Source of the DNA: Panorpa germanica
Lineage: Eukaryota > Arthropoda > Insecta > Mecoptera > Panorpidae
Assembly: GCA_963678705.1 (NCBI GenBank)
Contig: OY783208.1
Span: forward strand, 9,591,282-9,655,281
Direction of reading: 5' to 3'
DNA length: 64,000 nucleotides
The notes under the pieces: generated by a model
Told to the model about the DNA's origin: nothing
Database searches by the model: none
What the model saw: the letters and a program-made list of their open reading frames with translations, nothing else
Shown: piece after piece, positions 10,656 through 22,143 of the stretch
Position numbering within the stretch: the first letter of the stretch is position 1
How the letters are laid out: each line of letters begins with the position of its first letter
Program-made: the position numbers and the translations under genes

Positions 10656-11520
10656 ATGCAACACGTGCCAGAATCAAACGTACTCTCTCGGCAAGAGCAC
10701 CGCAGTTTACCAGATCGTGACGGTGTTCTTAAAAATGACAACCAGTCGCAGACATACCTTCAGCAAAACCCTACAAGCGATCCAGCTCACCAACGATCGC
10801 TACAAATGGCACCGAATACTGCTTCAGACTTTGTCCACGCTATCAACCTACAACTCACAACTTTCAACACAGAGTCCCCGGATCTCTGGTTCTCTATTGC
10901 AGGATTTCGCTGCTAACCGCATTGTAAACGATGCGCAGAAATATGCGCAACTATTGAAAGCACTTCCTTTCAATGTAATCATACAACTGCAAGATATTGT
11001 GAACCATTCACCATTGAAGGACAAGTACGACTCTGAAAAACGCAATACTGACGCGTTTCTCAGTATCCAGGAAGAAACAACAGCAAAAGCTACTAAAGGA
11101 GCGCGTTCTAGGCGACAAAAAACCGTCACAACTGCTTCGAGAAATGAAAGTGTTGGCAAAGAATTCCGTCACTGACAAAGTTCTGCATAAACTATGGATT
11201 GAACGACTCCCTCACAAAATCCATCCACTCCTAATAATATCAGAAAGCCTGGAATTGAACGCGCTCGCAGAAATGGCAAATCGCTTCATGAATTCATTCG
11301 ACCTGTCATGGCTATCCACAAATCAGACAACCACAGCGCAGGCTTCCACCGTCCCAGTAGCCCTGTAGCAACTGCAAGGTCAACTAAAGGAAATGCAACT
11401 GAGTATAAACCGCTGCCAAAGTGACATAGCACAACTGCAGTCCATTAACCAGCAGTTGATAACGCGACTAAATGAATCGGAACGAGTAAACCTGAAGCAG
11501 AACCGATAAAGATCTAGGTC
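10656..11520 (+). pseudogene. gag of the Gypsy element
   Basis: Reads MQHVPESN... from 10656, then changes frame after DLWFSIAGF near 10915. It continues as NDAQKYAQLLKALPFNVIIQL and changes frame again near 11080-11150 into VTDKVLHKLWIERLPHKI...LNALAEMANRF, the typical capsid C-terminal part of this Gypsy group. Just downstream (11535-11600) a HTKWG...CTLPCNF stretch resembles the single zinc-knuckle-like motif of such Gag proteins, with its first Cys replaced by Ser. Not translatable as one chain. Confidence 0.72.
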
Positions 11521-11580
11521 CACACCGAGACAAAATGGCTTTTCTTTTTACCACACCAAATGGGGTAAGGAGGGTAATCA

Positions 11581-11922
11581 TTGCACGCTACCATGCAACT
11601 TCAATCGAAATGCGAACAAGGGAAACTAGCCAAGCTGTCACTAGTTCAGGCAGTTAGTGACAACAACAGCAACAATCTGCCCTCCGAACTTTGGCTTCAT
11701 GTGATCGATAAGGCAACAAACATTAAATTTCTAGTGGATTCAGGCTCCGTAGTATCAATTGTACCTGTCGGCACTCTGAGATGCAAACCAGAGACACACA
11801 ATCTCACTCTCCATGCAGCAAACGGGTCTTGCATCAAAACGTACGGCAACAAGGTGCTAAACCTGGACTTAAATCTTTGGAGAAGCTTCCAGCTTCCGCC
11901 GACATACAGACTGCAATATTAG
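11581..11922 (+). pseudogene. Gypsy aspartic protease region
   Basis: Contains NIKFLVDSGSVVSIVP, with the catalytic Asp-Ser-Gly of retroviral-type proteases. The chain loses frame near 11880 and is followed by a short out-of-frame linker before the RT. It would process the Gag-Pol polyprotein in an intact element. Confidence 0.72.
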
Positions 11923-12081
11923 GAGCTCACTTCATCATCCACTACAATCTACTGCTAGATTTGAAAAAAACAACGTCTTATCGATCCACTAACCAACCTC
12001 ACCACAAAGGGTTAAACTATTGCGACTACAACATTTAACGTCTTCACAGTAAGCAACACTATTCTCTCACCTTACAATGAA

Positions 12082-13464
12082 ATGCTGAAGAAATACATTA
12101 AAGTAACAAAACCAACTGTAAAACCGAACTTGATCAACTTGGAAAATGCGCATCATGTTGAAACAAAAGGCATTCCAACAGCAGCACGCGCTCGTAAACT
12201 AGCCGGAGAAAAGGCCACAGCAGCAACAGCACAAATATCTGACATGCTACAAAAAGGCATTTTGAGACCATCCAAGAGACCAAAAAAGAACAACGAATGG
12301 AGACTCTGTGGTGATTATCGTCAATTGAATGCAAATACTATGCAGACAACTGCACACCACCGTTGATTTATGACTGCTTTCTTCGTCTACCTGACACCTG
12401 CATATACTCGAAGCTAGATCTGGATAAAGCCTACCACCAAGTGCCAATGCTCCCAGAACACATACAAAAGACGGCTCATCACTTCCTGGGGCCTCTACGA
12501 ATATCTGTTAATGCCATTTGGACTCAAAAACGCAACTCAGACTTTCCAACGCTTCATGGACGCCATCTTCAGAGACCTGGATTGTGTCTTTATCTACATT
12601 GATGACATTCTGGTCATGTCGAAGAGTCAACAGGAACACGAAAGGCATTATTTCATTATTTTCGAACGCCTGAAGTCCCACTCACTGAGTGTAAACATCA
12701 TCAAATGTTCTTTCGGTCAAACTGACGTGGAATTTCTGGGTTATGAGTTAAATTCTAAGGGCTACGTTCCCATGAGCAAACGGGTTGATGCCATTTCAAA
12801 CTACAAGAAACCTGAAACTGTAGAAGAATTAAGACGTTTTCTCATTGGCATTGTAAATTACTACAGACGCTGCATCCCACAGGCAGCACACACCCAGACA
12901 GCACTAAACAACTATCTGAAACACTCAAAGAAGAAGGACAGAACTAAAATACAATGGACCAAAGAATCTGACCAAGCTTTTATTGACATTAAACAGAAGA
13001 TATCTGAGGTAACACTACTAGCATTTCCTTCAGAAACAGCCCCTCTAACTCTAACCACTGACGCTTCATCCACGGCAATAGGCGCCAAACTCGAACAACG
13101 CCTCGATGAAGTTTGGCAACCACTTGGATTCTTCTCTAGAAAACTAACCGTCACTGAGCAACGTTACAGTACTTATGATCGTGAATTACTTGCCATCTAC
13201 TCGTCCATCAAGTTTTTTCAACATCTTCTAGATTGCAGAACTTTCAAAATTAAAATCGATCATAAGCCACTCAATTACGCTTTTAAACAAAAACTGGAAA
13301 ATGCCTCAGAACGACAGCTCAGACACCTGGACTTCATTTCGCAATTTTCAACTGACATTTGTTATGTAAAAGGTGAAGAAAATATTATCCCAGATGCTTT
13401 GTCACGAATTAACGTCATCTCAATGCCTGCTGTGCTAAGTCCAGAAACTATACAACAAGCTTAA
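12082..13464 (+). pseudogene. Gypsy reverse transcriptase and RNase H
   Basis: RT fingers and palm: MLQKGILRPSKRP, RLCGDYRQLNANT, then a change of frame at about 12360-12510 (SKLDLDKAYHQVP lies in another frame), then MPFGLKNATQTFQRFMD and the catalytic FIYIDDILVMSKS. From 13050 the RNase H domain follows: LTTDASSTAIGA, YSTYDRELLAIY and KIDHKPLNYAF carry the expected Asp, Glu and Asp. The C-terminal half (12511-13464) is open for 317 codons. The frame change in the palm inactivates it. Confidence 0.85.
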
Positions 13465-13531
13465 TACAACGACGAATAACTAAGAAACATCGCACAAAAC
13501 ACTTTCTCACTGAAGCTGCACGAACTCGAAG

Positions 13532-14410
13532 TTGAGCCTGGTATTAGAATACACTGTGATTTCATCCGGTACTGTAAAACCTTTCATTTCAGCCAGTCCT
13601 CGCAGGGCAGCATTCGACATCGTACACAACACAGCTCATCCCAGCGGTCAAACCACCTCTAAACAACTAAGAGAAAAATTCATTTGGCCCGGAATCCGAA
13701 AAGATGCTAAACAATGGTCCCGAGAATGTCTACCGTGCCAACAGTCGAAACACAATCCATCGCCACACAAAATTACAGCCAAACCGTATTGACGTTCCAG
13801 ACACAAGATTCAACCACGTTCATCTCGACATCATCTTCCTGCCAAAAGGCTGCGGTTACTCATACTGTCTTACGATCATTGATCGCTTCTCAAGATGGCC
13901 AGTAGCAGTTCCGATCCAGAACATGACAGCAGAAACAGTACCCACAACACTTTTCGATGGATTTCACATTATGGCTCTCCTATCACATTAACAACAGACC
14001 AGGGCACTCAATTTGAGTCCGAATTATTTCAAGCTCTCACTCAACTTGTAGGAACTAAAAAAACGCGAACTTCACCATACCATTCAAAATTAACCGGCAT
14101 AGTCGAACGCTTGCACAGAACACTCAAAGCAGCTCTCATGTGTTCACCTAAGCCATGGTTAGACATATTACCAACTGTCTTACTTGGCCTTAGGACCTCT
14201 TTCAAGGAAGATCTTCAAGCTACTCCGCCTGAAATGCTATATGGAACGCAACTACGCATACCAGGTGAATTTTTTGTCTCCGCAGAATTACCATCAGATC
14301 CTCAAATCTTTATAGAAAAACATCGTGAATTCATGCGTGGAATTCGTCCTACACAGACGGCTCATCACTCAAAAATCAGGATTTTCATTCTCAAGGATTT
14401 AAATACCTGT
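13532..14410 (+). pseudogene. Gypsy integrase, frame-broken and 3'-truncated
   Basis: The H2C2 zinc-binding part (HNTAHPSGQ...CLPCQQSKH) lies at 13620-13760. The core has HLDIIF and TIIDRFSRWP in a second frame, then LTTDQGTQFESELF and GIVERLHRTLK in a third, giving the D, D and E of the catalytic triad. It changes frame near 13760 and 13900. The coding ends at about 14400 where the deletion joins it to the last bases of the 3' LTR. Confidence 0.8.
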
Positions 14411-14448
14411 ATTTGTTTTAATAATATTAGTAGTGCAAGATAACTACA
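14411..14448 (+). repeat. 3' LTR remnant (38 bp)
   Basis: Identical to 10321-10358, the end of the 5' LTR, and followed by the GAAC target duplicate. The rest of the LTR has been lost. Confidence 0.82.
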
Positions 14449-14452
14449 GAAC

Positions 14453-15042
14453 TCTGTCATAAGAGATATCTAGCATGGAATAGACAAATTAATTAGTAAA
14501 TACATATGCATAAAATATACATAGAAATAAGAATCCAAACTAAACTAGTAACAGTAGTTTCACAATATAATAAATACAAATATTAAAAAAAACCAAAAAT
14601 AATATAAAAATGTCTTATTAAGGGCAATAAAATGTCTTATTAACTAATACTTAAATAATAATAATTATTGTATTTGTTTAATATAAATACTTTCGTTTTT
14701 TCATTTTGCTTGTGATAACTTCTGAATGGAAAAAATATATACAAATTTTCTAAAGTTATTAAATATATTAGGAATATTCATTAAAGGTGCTGCATTCAAA
14801 AAAAATAAAACATATTTCAAGGAAACAACAATATCCATAGACCAGATATATTTAAGATGTCGGTAAGTGAAATACCTACTTTGCCTTTGACAGTTCTACC
14901 CCAACTACAAGTAAAACATAGTGGCTATTTGTTTATTACTGTAAGTAATATTTCACGAAAAGAAACTGCAGTGGACATTCAAAAATATTGTGTTAATTAA
15001 TATACAAAGGTATTTTTAATTGTATTTTATTATAGATTTAAT
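14453..15042. other. AT-rich spacer, no gene seen
   Basis: Low-complexity A/T sequence with no coding or RNA feature that could be supported. Confidence 0.5.
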
Positions 15043-15455
15043 GGTAATTATTTAGTTCAACTTTATTTTTACTTTTAAAACTTGTAAAAAAACTATTGCA
15101 CTTTTTATGTTTTATGGAGCTTGTTCTGTATTCAAAACATGTACAAACCATTACTTAATAGTTATTATAGCACTTTCAATTAAGAAATAGACTTTTCGAT
15201 TTAATGTTGTATAATATAATTTGAGGTTAGAAATAATATGACATTGTTCCACATAAATGGGTCATCTTTCACATTCATTAGTCAATTTTAACTATAAATA
15301 TTGTCTGTTTTTTAATAAATTGTAGTTTAATGACTATTACGTAATCATTTGTACGTCTCTTGACTATATTAAAATGGCAATAAACATACAAAAGTGCAAT
15401 ATTTTTTTTTTTACAAGTTTTAAAACAAAAAATGTAGCCTAACTAAATAAATACC
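15043..15455. mobile_element. MITE-like inverted-repeat element, copy 1
   Basis: The ends are GGTAATTATTTAGTT... and ...AACTAAATAAATACC, an imperfect inverted repeat extending roughly 140 bp inwards on each arm (for example GTACAAACCATTACTTAAT on the left against the complement of ATTACGTAATCATTTGTAC on the right). It is flanked by a perfect 8-bp direct repeat GATTTAAT (15035-15042 and 15456-15463). There is no coding capacity. Related sequences lie at about 31490-31901 and 63127-63512. An 8-bp target duplication is used by hAT, P and Merlin DNA transposons; the family is not identified. Confidence 0.78.
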
Positions 15456-15509
15456 GATTTAATTATTTTCATCATTTCTTTAATAATGCTTAACTATAAT
15501 GGATGCAAG

Positions 15510-15782
15510 GACGACACAGTGGGCGAGAGCATTGATGCTTGACGCCGACTGCTGTGTCTTCGGGTTCGATCCCCGGACCAGATATATATTTTCTGGGTTT
15601 GGTTATTATGAACTTATATTGATTATGGTCATACATAATCATACAGTTATTAGGCAGTGGTGTAGCCCACATATATGAGGCCACGACACCATAAATACTG
15701 CCAACATTGAAGGAGGTCGTCGGTGATAGGACTCAGCATCGGAAATAGGCCGACGTTAAATAAATTAAATAAAAAAAAAAAA
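15510..15782 (+). mobile_element. tRNA-derived SINE
   Basis: Flanked by the 12-bp direct repeat AATGGATGCAAG (15498-15509 and 15783-15794). The head has a tRNA-like region with the Pol III B box GGTTCGATCCC at 15563-15573 and an A-box-like stretch near 15518-15530. The body is about 200 bp and ends in an A-rich tail. It is non-coding and depends on a LINE for mobility. It sits just upstream of zinc-finger gene 1. Confidence 0.87.
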
Positions 15783-15863
15783 AATGGATGCAAGCGGCAG
15801 TCTTTATGGTGGTAATAAATTTATTTCTTTGTTTTTAGTAAACTTTACAATTTTTGTACTGCA

Positions 15864-16952
15864 ATGGAGGATTACAAATCCAAGCAAATAAAACTAGAAA
15901 TTGGTGTGCGGTTAAATGAACCTATGGAAACAGCAGATGTAAACGAAGATATCAAAATAGAAATAAACGAGGAACGCGTTGTCAAAAATGCAGAGCTATG
16001 TCCTGTAATAAAAACAGAAATTAAAGAAGAACCAGGCTATAGTTCAGTGGAAACTACTACTGGAAGTTATTTTATCAAATTAGAACTCATTGTTGATTCA
16101 TCAGTTTTAGTTTGTGATTATTGTAAGGACCAATTTCCAGATGCTACTACATTGCAAGGCCACCTAAAACACTCTCCTGGTTGTAAGGAAAATGTGGGGG
16201 TCACCGTTGAAAACGCCGACGCTTCGCCGAATAGTGAACGACTACAGACCCAGGAAGTAAAGACGAAACTGAATCTTTATATCTGTGAAGTATGTAGCAA
16301 ATCGTTAAAGAATAAGGCAGAAATTATGAAACCTTTGCAAGTGCGTTTAACAAAGAAAATACATTGTTGTAATGAGTGTAATAAATCGTTTAAATGCCCA
16401 TCTAATTTAGAACGTCTTTTGAACATGCAATTCGGTTTAAACCCATTTTCTTGTGATGTCTGTAATAAAACATTTAGTACATCATTTGTTTTAAAACGTC
16501 ATAAAAAGACACATTTAGGTTTAAATACATTTTATTGTGATGTCTGTAATAAAACGTTTAGTACATCACATAATTTAAAACGGCATAAAAACAGACATTT
16601 AGGTTTAAAACTATTTTCTTGCGATGTCTGTAATAAAACGTTTAGTCAGTCATCTACTTTAAAACGACATAAAAACATACATTTAGGTTTAAAGCCATTT
16701 TCTTGTGATGTCTGTAATAAAACATTTAGTGCATCACATAATTTAAAACGACATAAAAACACACATTTAGGTTTAAAACCATTTTCTTGTGATGTTTGTA
16801 ATAAAACATTTAGTACATCACCTCATTTAAAACGGCATAAAAACACACATTTAGGTTTGAAACCATTTTCTTGCAGTGAATGTAATAATACGTTCAGTCA
16901 ATCGCAAAATTTAAAACGACATAAAAAAACACATAATAAAGAATATAAATAG
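15864..16952 (+). CDS. C2H2 zinc-finger protein (family member 1)
   Basis: 362 residues, probably a nuclear DNA-binding regulator. The start at 15864 gives MEDYKSKQIKLE, the N-terminus shared with the other members here. Residues 1-75 are acidic with several SUMO-type psi-K-x-E motifs (IKLE, IKIE, IKTEIKEE). A lone CDYC...H finger lies at about 88-110, then two degenerate fingers (about 142-190, His lost or moved), then six good C2H2 fingers to the C-terminus of type CDVCNKTFSxSxxLKRHKxxH. Linkers are HLGLKPF rather than TGEKPF. A splice-acceptor-like TTTTTAG 24 bases before the ATG suggests a 5' UTR intron. No ZAD, BTB or KRAB domain is visible. The frame is intact. Confidence 0.85.
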   Translation: MEDYKSKQIKLEIGVRLNEPMETADVNEDIKIEINEERVVKNAELCPVIKTEIKEEPGYSSVETTTGSYFIKLELIVDSSVLVCDYCKDQFPDATTLQGHLKHSPGCKENVGVTVENADASPNSERLQTQEVKTKLNLYICEVCSKSLKNKAEIMKPLQVRLTKKIHCCNECNKSFKCPSNLERLLNMQFGLNPFSCDVCNKTFSTSFVLKRHKKTHLGLNTFYCDVCNKTFSTSHNLKRHKNRHLGLKLFSCDVCNKTFSQSSTLKRHKNIHLGLKPFSCDVCNKTFSASHNLKRHKNTHLGLKPFSCDVCNKTFSTSPHLKRHKNTHLGLKPFSCSECNNTFSQSQNLKRHKKTHNKEYK

Positions 16953-17438
16953 AACGTGCTTTAATCAGGCAACGTTTTCTATTTGTTCATAAACGTATAA
17001 ATATACACATTTCCTAATATTCACATTTCACGTTATTTCTGTTTTTATCATATAGGTTAAGATTTCATTTTGTTCCTGTACACACATTGCCTAATCTTAA
17101 GGTTTTGGTTTATATAACTTCATTAGCTGTAAGTCATATCATTGTAACATTTGAACTAAAGAATTTATTTCTATATACGTTCAGCATAACTGTATCAATG
17201 CACTTTGATGGCACTATTTTCCATCCCTTACACAGCTTGTCTGTTGAAGACCGTCATGAACACGACGCTTCGGTCTAATTCGTTCTTACTCCGTCAAACT
17301 CCAAAGCGATCGGTTCATATTTTCCATATCAACAATTTAATGTTTCAATTTTTATGTGTATTAAATTAAGTTGAAAATAGTGTGTGTTTTCTGGGTAATC
17401 ATCTGCTTGAACTGCATCTGCATTCAATTAAGATAATG

Positions 17439-18035
17439 CATTCTTGTACTGACTGTAAAAAAAAACGTTTAGTAGTTTATCAAGTTTAAACCGACATATG
17501 ATCACACATTTAGATGTCAAACCATTTTCTTGCAACGAATGTAGTAAAACATTTAGTGGAAAAATTCAGTTAAAACTACATAAGAACAAACATTTAGGTG
17601 TAAAACCATTTCCATGAGACGAATGTAGTAAAACGATTAATAAATTAGGACACTTAAACGTGCATAAGAACACACATTTAGATATAAAACCAATTTCTTG
17701 CAACAAATGTAGTATAACATTTAGTTGAAAAATACAGTTAAATCAACATGAGAACAAACACTTATGCGTAAAGCCATTTTTTAGCTAGCAAACAGCTATA
17801 AATCTACATAAGAACACAAATTTAGATTTAATGTCATTTTCTAGCAACGAATGTAGTAAAACGTTTAGTCATTCATCAAATTTATTACGACATAAAAAAA
17901 CACATTTTGTTGTTTGACTATTTCCTTGAAACGAATTTGGTATAACGCTTAGTACTCTATTAGCTCTAAAACAACATAAGAATACACATTTAGTTTTGAA
18001 ACACTTTCTTATAACGTTTGCAACAGACAAGAAAC
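17439..18035 (+). pseudogene. Dead zinc-finger array downstream of gene 1
   Basis: Seven or so finger units can still be read in changing frames (CNECSKTFSGKIQLKLHKNKH-like, then SHSSNLLRHKKTH-like). They have in-frame stops such as in PFP*DEC, lost Cys (FLAS for FSC) and lost spacing. The linkers resemble those of gene 1 (HLDVKPF, HLGVKPF). No start or N-terminal acidic region is seen between gene 1 and this array. It is either an old copy or the tail of a longer ancestral gene. Confidence 0.8.
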
Positions 18036-19376
18036 TCATAAAAAACAGTATTCCAGGTAAAAGTGATTAGCTAGGTTTGCCTCATCTAAATTCAATTTTC
18101 CAATTCAGTATTTATTCTATAAGGATTATTTCTGAAATACGGCAAATTCACATATTTTTATTGGAACCATTTTATGTTTTCCTACAATTTATGTTAAATT
18201 CTTATAATTTGTGTCTGCAATTTTACAATTTTATTAGATTCGCTGCAGATGTTTATTCATTTATTTGAACTGTACTTATCTTTAATTACTAATTTAATAT
18301 TTTGATAGTGAATAGTTTAGAAGCAAATCAAATTATCACGCTTAATTTGAGTTCGAGTCCCTTTTGACATGTTGAAATTTTAATGAAGCAAAAGAACTTT
18401 ACATAAAAGACAAAGCGATTGACGAAAACATGCTTTTTAAACAAACCTGCTAACTAAAACAAACGCCATCTTGACGACCTTTCAATTAATGTATAGCACA
18501 GATGTAATCTCAAATCAATTAAGTCTTATATTGATTTTAATTATTACATTTTGTTATATTCCTAATAACTTTAAAAAAAATAAAAATACATTACATGTAA
18601 AAATCGTTCAATTGTGACTTATTCAAATTCGAAAAAAGTGTAAAACCTGCGTTTCTAAACAATAAATATCAATCATCCCATATTTCCATATTTCTGTAGT
18701 ATATGTTATGCCTTTAACTCAAGATAAAAAAGCAGAGTATGTATTCAAAGACTGCGTTGCTGATAAATGATTTATTTACATTGGTATTTAACCTGATACA
18801 ATGATAATTCTAATTTTTTTTTTTGGTTTTCATAAATCGACTGTTAGCCAGAACGATGTTCACTGGTCAATAATTTTAAATCGAGTAACAGTTCTTTATT
18901 TTACTCTCATGTTACCTCAAAATAATTAGCTACCTAGTCAGCTCAGTTACCTCGTTATTGCAGTAAGTTGACACTTGATTAGTTGAATATATTTCTCTTT
19001 TGTGTAACACGCGCTGTTTAATTTACCAAACCGTCGACTCATCAATATCTGTGTTATAACATAGGTATTGATAAAATTAACTGACAGGACCAGAAATATG
19101 TTTTTAAAATATTACAGCGAGTGTTTTTGCTTAGAACGTTTTTCAATTCAATACCATTAGGTTAATAGACCTTTTTAAAAGTTTGATCCAATATACCATG
19201 TTTATGTATTATTTACATATCCGTTGAGTTCATTTTTTACAACCGAATTTGCGTAAAAACAAACAGTGCACTGATGTTTGTCGGTAACTCAGATCTCGTT
19301 GATAACTTTAAGGAATTTGCGGAATGTTTGCAGTTTATTGAAGCTAGCCGAATCAGCTTAAGTTGTAATTAATTGA
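18036..19376. other. Non-coding AT-rich stretch
   Basis: No gene, RNA or element that could be supported was seen. The open frame near 18077 has no recognisable domain. Confidence 0.45.
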
Positions 19377-20117
19377 CGGTATAATCCGCGGGACTTTAGT
19401 ACGCTGAATTATTCCAATTACTTGTTTCAATGTGATTCCTCACATTTCTTGGTATTAAATATATTAAAATAACCGTGGCCTATTGTTTAAATTAACCAGT
19501 ACACTAGCAACTTTCATAATGAACTCGACCTAATCTTAAGTAGAGTCACTACTAATTACTTAATGTAGAGTGAGAGGCATAATTTCACCCTCACAACATT
19601 CTGAAAATTAACATATGGGGATCTTGTTATACAGCATATCTGGCTGGCTTCCTCAGACTAATTAGAAACTAAATATGTTGCCACTTTAGATTTTAGTGGA
19701 AGTCTTATTTTGTGCATCAACGGAGATACATCTTGAAGCTTATCGATTATCAGGTTCTACATTTCTGGGCGTCGCGCGGCTTCACGGCATATTTCAATTG
19801 CTAATAGACTGTAATTATTATTAATTCATAAATTAGTTTAATTGACTTATACGAGTTATTTGAGTGCTTACTGATACTGAGTGTAAATATAGTCTTAGCT
19901 TTGTTGTTTGTTTAAATATACGTTATTAAAACAAGTGTGTGTTTTCCTGATATCGTTTAACCGGTTGATTTAAATTTCCCGTGGATGCCTTTTTGTCTAA
20001 ACCCGCTACTAACTAACTACTAACGTTAGAAATCTGAATGTTTTATGTTTCTTAAGTTTACGATATAGGTCTCTTTCCTACTAATTAATAAAACTATAGC
20101 CGAGCGCTGATCACAAC
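19377..20117 (+). repeat. Long LTR-like repeat, copy 1
   Basis: About 740 bp starting at AATCCGCGGGACTT. It shares many blocks in the same order with 20893-21758: ATAATGAACTCGACCTAATC, CAGACTAATTAG, TTAGATTTTAG, CACGCGGCTTCAC-like and GTGTGTGTTTTCCTG. Its last part (GATATAGGTCTCTTTCC...CTAATTAAT...ATAGCCGAGCGC) matches 29755-29800. This fits decayed LTRs or solo LTRs of one family. Confidence 0.6.
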
Positions 20118-20892
20118 GGGATAACACTTTGAGTTTGTAAATAATTTTCTAAACCGTGAAATCAAACAATCTACCATAGCTATAACTTAGTTTGCCTAAA
20201 TGAATTGGAATTACGGAATGCACCTTAAATAAACGAGGTATATTTAAAAAGAAACTGGAATTTGAAACTTAAAGAGGATAGAGATAAAAATTAAAAAAAA
20301 ACCTATTTTTTCGTAAAATGCAAGAACTATACTTAACTACTGTACTAAATTTCAGCAGAACTGTTCTAAAACTGTCCATTTTGTTTTTATCAGCTGTTAG
20401 AATCAGTGGACTTCAGTAGTACGTAACGAATTTTAACATAAACAAAATTTTTTAACAAAGAGTTTGCAATAAATTCAATTTTTCGCTAAAAATGTTAGAA
20501 AAGTCTAACGTTGATTCAGTTTTATCACAAACACGTGCTTACAAGTGGTACACACGTTCAAGCAAGACCAAGAGATTGCCGCTCTAAATTTAAGGTGAAG
20601 CTTAAAGTTTTCTTCGGTATTCGTGACTTGGTGCATCATGAATTTGTTCCAGAGTGACAGGCAGCTAATAAGAAATACTATTTGGTCGAATTGAAATGTG
20701 TACTGTAATGTTTATTATTTTAGTTTTATTTAATGTTATAACTAATAATTTGTAATTAACAAATTGCTTATCTGTAATACATTAACTACAAAATAAGTCT
20801 AGTGTTATCCAGTGATAACACTCGTTCATTCACACTAATTTAAACGGTTTCATTCTCTTCAGTCTCCTCTTTAGCCCGACAGTGATGAGAAG
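20118..20892. other. Non-coding stretch between the two LTR-like repeats
   Basis: No gene is seen. If the flanking repeats are an LTR pair, this would be a heavily deleted interior, but no gag or pol motif was found in it. Confidence 0.4.
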
Positions 20893-21758
20893 CTGTGGTA
20901 ATCCGCGGGACTTCATTACGCGGATTTATTCCAATTTCTGGTTCAATGTGGTTCATCAAATTTGTTAATAGTAGACATATTAAAATAAGCGAGATCCATT
21001 ATTCAAGGTAGCAAGTGGACACCCTAACAACTTGCATAATGAACTCGACCTAATCTTAAGAAACACATGCGTTAATGAGATGGCACTACTAATCATGCAA
21101 GGCAGAGTGAAAGGCATAATTAAATCCTAAGTGCACCCTAAAGACTCTGATTCTGAGAATCAACATATGAGTTTTTCTGAGCACAGGACACATGAGATGG
21201 CGATATAGCGTCTCTTGCTGACTCACTCAGACTAATTAGGAACGACATATGTTGCCCAATTAGATTTTAGCGGGAGACTGATTTTGTTCATCAACCGATC
21301 TACATCTGGAAGCTTGTCGATTCTCAGGTACCGAATTCCAGAGCATCACGCGGCTTCACAACACGTTTTTATACAATATTGTGATAATTAGACCAATAAT
21401 TTCGATTCGCGACAACTATATGATTACTTCCAGCTAGTAGACCTTATCAATAGTTCCTTATAAAATTGTGTATGAAAACCTATGTGTTATAGTTAAATTT
21501 ATGAAGTGAGTACTAATGCAAAGTGTATATATTGTTAAGTGTGTTGTTATCGCTTTAAATACAAGTAATTTAAAACCGTGTGTGTGTTTCCTGCATCGTC
21601 CAATATCCGCTTCCTTCCCAAACTCTAACGACTCCACGCGTCTCAATCGACCTTCATCTAAGTATTTGAGTAGATCGCGAACCTACGAATTGTAAAGTAC
21701 TTGATTATATACGTTAATGCTTTTATATAAATATACAGACATACACCCTTATACATAT
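20893..21758 (+). repeat. Long LTR-like repeat, copy 2, left part (split by the errantivirus-like element)
   Basis: Begins TGTGGTAATCCGCGGGACTT and runs parallel to copy 1. It is interrupted at 21758 by the LTR element on the minus strand and appears to resume at 29226. The last four bases (ATAT) are the duplicated target. Confidence 0.6.
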
Positions 21759-22052
21759 AATTAAAGTTTGAGTAATTTAGACTTTAATAAAAAAAAACAA
21801 TTTATTTTATCTTTACTTAAATAATATTTATTTGAACTAATATTCACTGTGCGATACAGCTTATGCCTAGTCTCAAATGGTGAGCCAGCTAATTACTATC
21901 TGCGCGATGCAGATTATATATGAACTTGAACTAACTAGATTAAGATTAACATATTACTTATATACTATTTTATTATCTATAAAGTGCATGATCAGCAAAG
22001 ATACTGAAGAGACATTGTTAGTTTGTACTCTTATGGAATGTGAGTTATAACA
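21759..22052 (-). repeat. 3' LTR of the errantivirus-like element
   Basis: 294 bp, matching 28928-29221 with about six differences, which indicates a moderately old insertion. ATAT lies at 21755-21758. The purine tract is on its inner side (22053-22060, complement). Confidence 0.88.
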
Positions 22053-22143
22053 CCTCCCCTATAAGATAAAATCTTATGCTTCTAATGTAGCAAAAGATTT
22101 TTGCAACTCTTCAATATTTATGCTATTTATTTCTTTTGCATTT

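Larger units (their letters stand above)
9716..14448 (+). mobile_element. Ty3/Gypsy LTR retrotransposon, degenerate, 3' LTR mostly deleted
   Basis: Bounded by a 4-bp target duplication GAAC (9712-9715 and 14449-14452). The 5' LTR is TGTGTTG...AACTACA, 643 bp. A primer-binding-like site TGGTGACCCCGACGTGA lies just downstream (10360). Order: leader with short tandem repeats, gag, protease, RT, RNase H, integrase. The end of pol, the polypurine tract and most of the 3' LTR are deleted; only the last 38 bases of the LTR remain (14411-14448). Coding regions are broken by frameshifts in several places. Confidence 0.87.

Noticed and set aside
15510..15600. Possible tRNA gene because of GGTTCGATCCC
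   Set aside because: No complete cloverleaf, and the sequence is the head of a SINE with target duplication and A-rich tail.
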